The position numbers were made by a program, and so were the translations under genes. Positions 57,146 to 64,000 of a DNA stretch of 64,000 nucleotides are shown one piece after another. Origin of the DNA: an uncultured Collinsella sp. Lineage in GTDB: Bacteria > Actinomycetota > Coriobacteriia > Coriobacteriales > Coriobacteriaceae. The stretch lies in the NCBI GenBank assembly GCA_900544875.1, contig UQWS01000006.1:37083-101082 (forward strand), written 5' to 3'. The notes under the pieces were generated by a model. It was not told the origin of the DNA. It searched no databases and saw nothing but the letters and a program-made list of their open reading frames with translations. How positions within the stretch are numbered: the stretch's first letter is position 1; the number at the start of each line of letters is the position of its first letter.

Positions 57146-58355
57146 CCTTACCACAGCGATTACGATTTGCGACCGTCCCCATATCGGGGGTGGAGCTTCA
57201 AAAATCGCAATCGAGACAGCTTCGGCATTGGCAAAGATGGGGCTTAACAGCTATTTCTTCTCAGCGCTGGGAGATCCCGATCCGGCTTTGGTCGAATCGG
57301 GGGTTATTTGCGTTAATTGCGGGCAGGGCGACGTCTTGAACGGTGGCGTCTCTGGTGCTGTTCAGGGCATCTGGAACCGACGCTCGGAAACGGCGCTGGA
57401 TGATTTGCTCAATCAGCTTGACCCAGAAACGGCGGTCGTTCATGTGCATTCTTGGACGCACTCCCTTTCTCCCTCTATATTCAGGGCAATAGAGCGACGG
57501 GGCTTCAAATGTCTCATTACTGCCCATGAGTACTTCCTTGTTTGCTCTAACGGTGGGCTCTACGACTATGTGAATCATTGTAACTGCGGAATCGCTCCCG
57601 GTTCTCCGAAGTGCCTGCTGCACAACTGTGACAAGCGCTCGTATGCCCAAAAATTGTACCGGTCCGTTCGTTTCTCCGTGCAGAACCATGTCTTAGGCTC
57701 GCTTCGCCCGGCGGTCGCCTTTGTCTCCGACTCCAGCCGTCGATTGATCGAACCTCATCTAGCGTGGAATTCTGAACGGTATGACTGCTTAAACTATGTT
57801 GATGCGGCTAAGTTTCAAGATGATTCCGAAGGAGATTCTTCGGCATACCTATTCGTCGGCCGCTTAAGTCCAGAGAAAGGCTGTGACTTGTTTTGCGAAG
57901 CGGCCTGTCGGGCGGGCGTGAATGCGATCGTCATTGGCGACGGTACCGAATTGAAGAGGTTGTCGGATAGCTATCCAGATATCAGATTCATGGGCTCCTT
58001 GCCTCATGATGAAGTTCTTTCCGTCATGAAACAATCTCGCGCTATCGTCATGCCTTCTGTTTGCCGAGAGACGTTCGGGCTCGTCGCTTATGAAGCAATG
58101 ATTGCCGCCGGCCTGCCATGTATTGTTTCGGATGTCGGCGATGCGGCCTCCTTTGTGATGTCAAAAGGTCTCGGCGAGATCTTCAACGCAGGTAGTGTGG
58201 AGTCGCTATCTGACGCAATGGTCAATATGCTCGATTCTGATGTTTACTCGCGTTACAGGGAGGCAGTTGAGAAGGCGGACTTTAGCCATCTCAAAAAGAT
58301 CGCGTATGTTGAACGTCTTATCAATATTTACGATCAGCTAATGGCTGAACTTTAA
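57138..58355 (+). CDS. glycosyltransferase, GT4-like family
   Basis: The protein has 405 residues. N-terminal GGGASKIAIETASALAKMG and HVHSWTHSLSPSIFRAI, then a donor-site region YLFVGRLSPEKGCDLFCEA and MPSVCRETFGLVAYEAMIAAGLP (E-x7-E motif) mark a retaining GT-B enzyme. An unusual cysteine-rich stretch lies near residues 145-170 (CNCGIAPGSPKCLLHNC), seen in some capsule glycosyltransferases and of unknown purpose. It starts at ATG 57138, inside the end of the previous gene. Confidence 0.85.
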   Translation: MSSLTTAITICDRPHIGGGASKIAIETASALAKMGLNSYFFSALGDPDPALVESGVICVNCGQGDVLNGGVSGAVQGIWNRRSETALDDLLNQLDPETAVVHVHSWTHSLSPSIFRAIERRGFKCLITAHEYFLVCSNGGLYDYVNHCNCGIAPGSPKCLLHNCDKRSYAQKLYRSVRFSVQNHVLGSLRPAVAFVSDSSRRLIEPHLAWNSERYDCLNYVDAAKFQDDSEGDSSAYLFVGRLSPEKGCDLFCEAACRAGVNAIVIGDGTELKRLSDSYPDIRFMGSLPHDEVLSVMKQSRAIVMPSVCRETFGLVAYEAMIAAGLPCIVSDVGDAASFVMSKGLGEIFNAGSVESLSDAMVNMLDSDVYSRYREAVEKADFSHLKKIAYVERLINIYDQLMAEL

Positions 58356-58372
58356 TTGGACGAAGGTTTTTA

Positions 58373-59317
58373 ATGGTTACGGTTGTGATGTCAGTCTATA
58401 ACGGCACACGATATCTTACTGAACAGCTAGACAGCTTGCGACTTCAGACCGTGTCTCCGGATCGGGTGGTGATCGCGGATGATTGCTCGACAGATGGATC
58501 GTTCGATCTCATCTGCGAATACATCGAGGAACACGCACTCGCTAATTGGACCGTCAACAAGAACAGCTCGAATTTCGGCTGGCGCAAGAGCTTTAAACGG
58601 CTTCTTGACCTTGCATCTATAGACGATGGAATCGTCTTCCCGTGCGACCAGGATGATATTTGGGAACTCGATAAAATCGCTGTGATGTCCTCAATCCTCG
58701 AGAAGGACCCCTCGATTGAGGTTCTCAGCTGCGCCGTCGAGCCGTTTTATGAGAGCGGCGGTAAAAAGGTAACAGTCTATGGTGCTGTCGATGATTCCAA
58801 ACCTCTGGACGATTTGGAGACCCCGGTTTTCGATAGCAAGTTTATGTCGGTACGGCGCCCTGGATGTTCGTATGCCGTTAAATCTAGTTTTATAAGGGAA
58901 ATCATGCCATATTGGCAGGATGATTTTGCGCATGACGGTATGTTATGGCGCTTCTCATTACTGAAGGGGACTCTCAGACTTCTAAATCAGCCCTTGATTC
59001 GGTTCCGCAGGCATGACTCTAATGCAACTGAGATGCGACATATTGACAAGAAATCTCGTGTTGCTGAGATAGGGATGTGCTTGAGATTTTCTAAGGTTTT
59101 AGAAGAATACTGCAGTAGTAATCCTGGCGATTATCGTATATCTTCTTCACATATAGAGCATTACGGTTCTGTTTTAAATGCCCGTTTGCACTTGCTCGTA
59201 GGTGGCCTAAAAATAAGTGATTTAGGCACCATTCTAAAATACCGTAAGTATGAACTGTCAAATCGTTCCCTGCTTGGTGATTTTAAGGTCTTAATCAGTT
59301 CCTGTGACAGTAAGTAG
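58373..59317 (+). CDS. glycosyltransferase family 2
   Basis: The protein has 314 residues with a GT-A fold. VTVVMSVYNGTRYLTEQLDSL is the N-terminal nucleotide-binding signature, VVIADDCSTDGS the first acidic pair, and PCDQDDIWELDKI the DXD-like metal site; DDFAHDGMLWR is the likely catalytic-base region. It resembles rhamnosyl- or similar transferases of capsule loci. It is 17 bp after the previous gene and ends 9 bp before the polymerase gene. AT-rich codon use. Confidence 0.87.
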   Translation: MVTVVMSVYNGTRYLTEQLDSLRLQTVSPDRVVIADDCSTDGSFDLICEYIEEHALANWTVNKNSSNFGWRKSFKRLLDLASIDDGIVFPCDQDDIWELDKIAVMSSILEKDPSIEVLSCAVEPFYESGGKKVTVYGAVDDSKPLDDLETPVFDSKFMSVRRPGCSYAVKSSFIREIMPYWQDDFAHDGMLWRFSLLKGTLRLLNQPLIRFRRHDSNATEMRHIDKKSRVAEIGMCLRFSKVLEEYCSSNPGDYRISSSHIEHYGSVLNARLHLLVGGLKISDLGTILKYRKYELSNRSLLGDFKVLISSCDSK

Positions 59318-59326
59318 GTGTTTAGA

Positions 59327-60559
59327 ATGCTTGAGCTATTTACTAATGAATTCACTATTTTGATTTTTGCCGCAATCTTAAGTGTCATTTCTCCCGTTAA
59401 AGGACTATTTTTTTCTGTTCTAGGATTGCTCGTTTTCAAAGAAGTTCTTTCTGGGCGCCTCTACAGAGTGTTTTTAAATAACGCTATTCCCATTGTCGTT
59501 ATGGGCGCGATGGTTTTCTTTTCTGCCATTGCGTTTACGTCCCGAAGCATTAATGAATCCCTCCTTACGGTCTGCTCGTATTTCTTTTGCATCCTTCTTG
59601 GTTATATTTACGGCAAAGTAAAGAACGATGACTGGGTTGAGTCTGCATTGCTTATGCTTCGCAACGTTATGGTGTTCGCCTGCCTATTTAGCTTTGTCCT
59701 TGAAATTGTTTTAGGTCAACGACTAGTTACAAATGGTTCCTTTTCTTTTCTGCAAACTGTAACGATTGATAATCCATCCTTGTATCGACTGCGTAGTTTT
59801 TTCGGTCATGCAATCGTATTTGGCCAAATGATAGTTATTGCTGTTGTAATCAACTATAAATTGGAGACGGGCAGGATGAAACGTCTCTTATACTCTGTAG
59901 TTCTTTTGGTCGCTCTGCTTCTGACAAAGAGTCGTAGCGCGTGGATTATTCTCATTGCTTTAGCATCGGTGTACCTGATCTTTCGCCTAAAGAACCCCGA
60001 GTATTCTAAATGGAATTTAATTGCGCTTTTAGTTCCAGCTGTATTGCTACTCGTTTTCATTCTCTACAAGTTTGGACTGTTTAACTTTGTGGCTTCTCGA
60101 TTTGGTGAGCTTGAAACTGATGTTTCATATAGCCAGCGTTCCGGAGCCATTGCCTATATTATTCATAGCTTTTTAAGCAGGCCGCTGTTTTGGCTTACTG
60201 GAAATGGTTATGGCAGTAGTCGCATGACTATGCTGGGCACGACGGTTGAAATTAGCGGTTTTTCAACGGTGGATAATGGTTTCCTTGCAATGCTGTATGA
60301 ATATGGTTTTCTTGGAATTTGTAGTTTTGTATTCTTGCTAATTTCCGCTGGTATCGGTTCGTTCAGGTCGGGTTGCGAACTCGATCAAGTACTATTTTCC
60401 GTTTCCTGCATATGCTGCGCGGAGCTCATGTTTTATTGCGAGCTTGGTTGGTGGGTGCCAACGGTCATCTTGTTTGTTTCCTGTGGACTCGTTCTGGGTA
60501 GAACGAGTGCTCGGTATTCAGATTTGTGCGAGTCAGGCCCTATTTTGATTTCTGAATAA
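59327..60559 (+). CDS. O-antigen ligase/polymerase family membrane protein (Wzy-like)
   Basis: The protein has 410 residues with about ten to twelve membrane helices. A periplasmic-type loop FGELETDVSYSQRSGAIAYIIH precedes WLTGNGYGSS, as in Wzy/WaaL family members, where R and G residues in this loop are conserved. LLTKSRSAWIILIALASVYL matches the Wzy_C segment. It would join repeat units outside the membrane. The start is ATG 59327 (GTG 59318 is in frame). One of the most AT-rich genes in the window, a sign of horizontal transfer. Confidence 0.8.
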   Translation: MLELFTNEFTILIFAAILSVISPVKGLFFSVLGLLVFKEVLSGRLYRVFLNNAIPIVVMGAMVFFSAIAFTSRSINESLLTVCSYFFCILLGYIYGKVKNDDWVESALLMLRNVMVFACLFSFVLEIVLGQRLVTNGSFSFLQTVTIDNPSLYRLRSFFGHAIVFGQMIVIAVVINYKLETGRMKRLLYSVVLLVALLLTKSRSAWIILIALASVYLIFRLKNPEYSKWNLIALLVPAVLLLVFILYKFGLFNFVASRFGELETDVSYSQRSGAIAYIIHSFLSRPLFWLTGNGYGSSRMTMLGTTVEISGFSTVDNGFLAMLYEYGFLGICSFVFLLISAGIGSFRSGCELDQVLFSVSCICCAELMFYCELGWWVPTVILFVSCGLVLGRTSARYSDLCESGPILISE

Positions 60560-60592
60560 ATCAAGGTTGCTAGTTTAAACAAACGAGGTTGA

Positions 60593-62008
60593 ATGAATTA
60601 TTCGTCTATCGCACGCAACACTATGATTGCGTTTGCTGCACAGTTTATTTCTCTATCGGTCAGTGTCGTCATGTCGCTGCTCGTGCCGAAAATCGTTGGC
60701 GTTGCTGATTATGGATACTGGCAACTGTTCATGTTTTATACGACCTATTCCGGCTTTTTTCACCTTGGCCTGAATGATGGTGTCTACCTGATTAACGGGG
60801 GTCTCTCTCGTGATGAAATCGATAAGAGCTCAATCAAATCCCAGTATATCTTCGGTGCTTGTTTCCAGGCAGTGATTTGCCTCGGCATCACTTTGGCTTC
60901 GCTGCCTCTCGTCGATGATGCAAATCGGTTATTTGTTATCGCGTCTTTCGCGCTTTACACCGTCGTATATAACCTGACAAGTTATTTGGGCTTTGTCTTT
61001 CAGGCCATGAACGAAACTAAGCTTTTTTCGTTTTCTACAATGCTAGACAGGCTGGTGTTTCTGGCTCCGCTCCTTGTTTTAATTGGATTTAAGGTTTCGG
61101 ACTACCATCCCTATGTCTACGCGTATCTCGTTTCGAAAATTATTGCGCTCATATATTGCTCTTGGATGGGCAGGGATATCCTACGCGCTAAATCAGTGTC
61201 TTTTGGCAATTCGCTTAAGGACGGCATCCGCAGTATCATCGTCGGCGTGAAGCTGATGATTGCGAACATCGCCGACACACTAATCCTCGGGGTATCTAGG
61301 TTTCTTATCGATCATTTTTGGGGTATCGTCGCCTTTGCAAAAATTTCGTTCTCCCTCTCTCTGGTGAATTTCTTCATCACCTTCGTCTCACAGGCGAGTA
61401 TGGTTTTATTTCCTGCCCTTAGGACAGGCTCTGAAGATGAGAGGGTTCGTTTTTACATTGGCATAAGGAATTCTATCGAGCTTATTTTCCCTGCGATCTA
61501 TTTACTCTATTTCCCTATGGTTTGGTTTTTGGGGATATGGCTTCCTCAATATGCCGAAAGCCTCAAATACTTTGCGCTCTTACTTCCGATATGCGTCTTC
61601 AATACAAAGATGAGCCTTTGCTGTACTACCTATTTCAAGGTACTTCGTAAAGAACAGCTGCTCCTGAAGTTGAATATCGTCACTGTTATTTGTAGCGCTG
61701 TTTTTTCGATATTCGGTGTTCTTGTCCTTAACTCGCTCGACGCCGTCCTGTGTGGCGCCGTTATCTGCATTATTGGCAGGTCGTTGTGGTCCGAGCTCTA
61801 TCTGAACGAACAGCTTTGCGCCCCGGGTTCAACTAGGCCGTTTCAGGAGATCCTGCTTACAGTCGCTTTCGTCTTGTTCGCTGAGCTTTTATCTGGTGGA
61901 ACTGCGGCGATTCTGTATGCATTAGTCTACGTTGGCTATCTCTTGCTCAATCATTCTGCGCTGAAAAGCGTTGCTTCATGTTTGACCAAACTTAAGAAGC
62001 AGCGATAG
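60593..62008 (+). CDS. polysaccharide flippase (Wzx/MATE-like, oligosaccharide flippase family)
   Basis: The protein has 471 residues with about 12 to 14 membrane helices. SIARNTMIAFAAQFISLSVS starts the first helix, and VPKIVGVADYGYWQLFMFYTTY (read in part) is the usual first-loop pattern of PST-family flippases. VVRNLTS-like TVVYNLTSYLGFVFQAMNE and FLIDHFWGIVAFAKISFSLSLV fit internal helices. It would move the lipid-linked repeat unit across the membrane. It directly precedes rfbA and shares the AT-rich composition. Confidence 0.85.
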   Translation: MNYSSIARNTMIAFAAQFISLSVSVVMSLLVPKIVGVADYGYWQLFMFYTTYSGFFHLGLNDGVYLINGGLSRDEIDKSSIKSQYIFGACFQAVICLGITLASLPLVDDANRLFVIASFALYTVVYNLTSYLGFVFQAMNETKLFSFSTMLDRLVFLAPLLVLIGFKVSDYHPYVYAYLVSKIIALIYCSWMGRDILRAKSVSFGNSLKDGIRSIIVGVKLMIANIADTLILGVSRFLIDHFWGIVAFAKISFSLSLVNFFITFVSQASMVLFPALRTGSEDERVRFYIGIRNSIELIFPAIYLLYFPMVWFLGIWLPQYAESLKYFALLLPICVFNTKMSLCCTTYFKVLRKEQLLLKLNIVTVICSAVFSIFGVLVLNSLDAVLCGAVICIIGRSLWSELYLNEQLCAPGSTRPFQEILLTVAFVLFAELLSGGTAAILYALVYVGYLLLNHSALKSVASCLTKLKKQR

Positions 62009-62035
62009 CTACATCAAAATGGATTGGATTTTAAT

Positions 62036-62953
62036 ATGAAAGGCATCATCCTCGCTGGCGGGTCAGGCACGCGCCTGTACCCGCTCACGCTCGTGACCTC
62101 CAAGCAGCTGCTGCCGGTCTACGACAAGCCCATGATCTACTACCCGCTGTCCACCCTCATGCTGGCGGGCATCCGGGACATCCTGGTCATCTCCACCCCG
62201 ACCGACCTGCCCAACTTCGAGCGCCTGCTCGGGGACGGCTCGCGCTACGGCGTGAACCTCTCCTACGCCGAGCAGCCCAGCCCCGACGGCCTGGCGCAGG
62301 CCTTCACCATCGGCGAGGAGTTCATTAACGGCGAGCCGTGCGCCCTGGTGCTCGGCGACAACATCTTCTACGGCAACGGCCTGTCCCGCCACCTGACGCG
62401 CGCCGTCCAGAACGCAGAGTCCGGCAGGGCCACGGTCTTCGGCTACCACGTGGACGACCCCGAGCGCTTCGGCGTCGTGGAGTTCGATGCGCAGGGCCGT
62501 GCCGTCTCCATCGAGGAGAAGCCCGAGCGCCCCAAGAGCTCCTACGCCGTCACCGGCCTGTACTTCTACCCGGGCGACGTCGCCGCCAAGGCGCATGAGG
62601 TCAGGCCCTCCGCGCGCGGCGAGCTGGAGATCACTACGCTCAACCAGATGTACCTGGAGGAGGGGACCCTGTCCGTGGTCACCCTCGGCCGCGGGTACGC
62701 CTGGCTGGACACCGGCACCATGGAGAGCCTGCACGAGGCCGCGGAGTTCGTCCGCGCCGTGGAGCACTCCCAGGACCTGCCGGTCTCGGTCCCCGAGGAG
62801 ATCGCCTGGGAGAACGGCTGGATCACGACCGCCGAGCTGGAGGAGGCCGCCGAGGCCTACTGCAAGTCGGTCTACGGCCAGCACCTCAAGAAGGTCGCCG
62901 CCGGAGGGCTAGTGCCAATCCAAGATGACGGATTTTTCAATGAGATTAATTAG
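62036..62953 (+). CDS. rfbA: glucose-1-phosphate thymidylyltransferase
   Basis: The protein has 305 residues, the first enzyme of dTDP-L-rhamnose synthesis. MKGIILAGGSGTRLYPLTLV is the nucleotide-binding start, SKQLLPVYDKPMIYYPLSTL follows, and LVLGDNIFYGNGL carries the metal-binding Asp. ATG 62036 was preferred to TTG 62024. Composition returns abruptly to high GC here. The last ~13 residues (VPIQDDGFFNEIN) are encoded in the AT-richer sequence of the following gene and do not look like a usual RfbA end, so the 3' end may have been replaced by the insertion of that gene. Confidence 0.92.
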   Translation: MKGIILAGGSGTRLYPLTLVTSKQLLPVYDKPMIYYPLSTLMLAGIRDILVISTPTDLPNFERLLGDGSRYGVNLSYAEQPSPDGLAQAFTIGEEFINGEPCALVLGDNIFYGNGLSRHLTRAVQNAESGRATVFGYHVDDPERFGVVEFDAQGRAVSIEEKPERPKSSYAVTGLYFYPGDVAAKAHEVRPSARGELEITTLNQMYLEEGTLSVVTLGRGYAWLDTGTMESLHEAAEFVRAVEHSQDLPVSVPEEIAWENGWITTAELEEAAEAYCKSVYGQHLKKVAAGGLVPIQDDGFFNEIN

Positions 62954-63911
62954 ATCCGTCTTACTTCCCCTTGAACTGAAATCGGGCTTCGCTTCGTCGC
63001 GTATCAACGCCAACTCAATGGCGGGTCAGTCTCCTTATTTCGTGAGACTTTACGAGGACCTTGTAAGAATGACCGCGTCGATATCTTCCTATAACCCCGA
63101 TTACATGGTTTTGTTTAGGGGTCAAAATAACGATTATTTAGATGATGCAACCGGGCGCTCATTGATAATGCCTTCAATTTATAGGGCCAATAACGGTCGT
63201 GAGCTGAGTCTTGAAGAACTCGATTCGCGGTTTGATGTGCTTGGGACAGCATGTTCGCTACTTGAAAGCGAGCTCACCGGGGAGTATAAGGGATTGTTTG
63301 GCAAGGAGAAAACAAGATTTGCCTCCCGAAGGGTTGAACAGTGGGCTTTACTGCAGCACTACGGGATTTGCCCGACACCGCTTATTGATCTCACGAGATC
63401 CCTTAGAACTGCGTGTTGGTTTGCTCTTCATAATGCGGACCCGTCTGATAGCCCGGTAGTCTATGCTCTCGGAATGCCGTACATGAATGGACCACTTTCG
63501 CTAAACTCCAATGATGGACTTTTCCAAATGGAACTATCTGGTCTGATGCCGCCTCAGGCGGAGCGTCCTTATTTCCAGAAAGCAGTTCTTGTTGGTTCCG
63601 AACGCCCCGATCGGAGAAAGGAATCTATCCATGAGTCTAACTTGGGCGTAAGGGTCCTCGCCAAGTTCTCAATTCCGGCTGGGGAAGACTGGGAAGACGA
63701 TCTCGGTATCGATGGAAAATATATATACCCGAAGGATGATCCGTTTTTCAAAGTCGCTAATAGAATTCATCTTGGGCTAGTCACAAAAGGACTTGTTGAT
63801 CCAAATGAGACTGAGGTCGAAGCCGCAACAGTTGCAATTGAAACTATGGCGCAGGTGTTAAATAAAGCTTTAGCAGGTATGGCCCTCAGCAAGAAAGGTG
63901 CTAAAGGATGA
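62925..63911 (+). CDS. FRG domain-containing protein inserted between rfbA and rfbB
   Basis: The protein has 328 residues. YMVLFRGQNNDY (the F-R-G motif) and RRVEQWALLQHYGICPTPLIDLTRSLRTACWFAL (recognisable in parts) are the FRG domain pattern. FRG proteins are uncharacterised and often found in accessory or defence-like contexts. It overlaps the rfbA 3' end by 29 bp (an in-frame ATG at 62940 would reduce this) and the rfbB start by 4 bp. Its lower GC and its position inside the conserved rfbA-rfbB pair show it was acquired separately. It has no membrane span or signal peptide. Confidence 0.75.
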   Translation: MTDFSMRLIRSVLLPLELKSGFASSRINANSMAGQSPYFVRLYEDLVRMTASISSYNPDYMVLFRGQNNDYLDDATGRSLIMPSIYRANNGRELSLEELDSRFDVLGTACSLLESELTGEYKGLFGKEKTRFASRRVEQWALLQHYGICPTPLIDLTRSLRTACWFALHNADPSDSPVVYALGMPYMNGPLSLNSNDGLFQMELSGLMPPQAERPYFQKAVLVGSERPDRRKESIHESNLGVRVLAKFSIPAGEDWEDDLGIDGKYIYPKDDPFFKVANRIHLGLVTKGLVDPNETEVEAATVAIETMAQVLNKALAGMALSKKGAKG

Positions 63912-64000
63912 CCAATTCTTTTCGGAACATCATCGTCACGGGCGGCTGCGGCTTCATCGGCAGCAACTTCGTGCACTACGTCGTGGACAACCACCCCGAG
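63908..64000 (+). CDS. rfbB: dTDP-glucose 4,6-dehydratase, N-terminal fragment
   Basis: The first 31 residues are present; the gene runs out of the window. IIVTGGCGFIGSNFVHYVV is the NAD-binding signature of the extended short-chain dehydrogenase family and matches RfbB. It follows rfbA as the second dTDP-rhamnose enzyme. The ATG overlaps the TGA of the FRG gene. Confidence 0.85.
   Translation, partial: MTNSFRNIIVTGGCGFIGSNFVHYVVDNHPE

Overview
This window is a chromosomal segment of a high-GC Gram-positive gut anaerobe. Gene content and codon usage fit Coriobacteriia, most likely Collinsella. This is an inference from a formate hydrogenlyase with a selenocysteine formate dehydrogenase, a complete selenocysteine machinery, glpA/glpB/DUF1667-type oxidoreductases and actinobacterial codon choice; no 16S rRNA is present to confirm it.

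Layout. Positions 1-3.4 kb hold a selenium cluster: the tail of a dehydratase-activase-like gene, selD (itself a selenoprotein, with in-frame UGA at codon 17), yedF, DUF3343 and a cysteine-desulfurase-like gene. A BrnQ transporter and tRNA-Pro/tRNA-Gly follow. Positions 5.1-6.5 kb hold a nuclease-like gene enclosed by two inverted copies of a long palindromic repeat, next to a RelB/PIN-type toxin-antitoxin pair. Positions 7.6-23.1 kb are a complete formate hydrogenlyase-2-like locus: a structured leader, hydN, the selenoprotein gene fdhF (UGA at codon 140), hyfABCDEFGHIJ, hycI and focA. Positions 23.2-30.2 kb carry an orphan molybdopterin oxidoreductase, selA, selB, tRNA-Sec (selC), mobA and a second DUF3343 gene. 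So the window encodes both selenoproteins and everything needed to make and insert selenocysteine, plus one step of molybdenum cofactor maturation for FdhF.

Positions 30.4-44.1 kb hold gdhA, a two-gene molybdenum hydroxylase (FAD protein plus fused 2Fe-2S/Mo protein), tRNA-Leu, tig-clpP-clpX, valS and folC. Positions 44.5-49.0 kb are on the minus strand: an M24 peptidase and a glpA/glpB-like/DUF1667 operon. A strongly patterned non-coding region (49.05-49.5 kb) contains three hairpins with an exact 80-bp period. Then come a small zinc-ribbon membrane protein and thrS.

Positions 52.1-64.0 kb are a capsule/exopolysaccharide locus. It begins with a specialised NusG paralogue and an initiating sugar transferase, continues through a markedly AT-richer block (glycosyltransferases, pyruvyl-transferase-like protein, F420-hydrogenase-beta-like protein, polymerase, flippase), and ends with high-GC dTDP-rhamnose genes interrupted by an AT-richer FRG-domain gene.

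Five copies of one palindromic repeat family are scattered in intergenic sites at 5.2, 6.4, 31.9, 44.1 and 45.7 kb. Two of them form a 37-bp inverted repeat around the nuclease-like gene, which is the best candidate here for an undescribed mobile or selfish unit.
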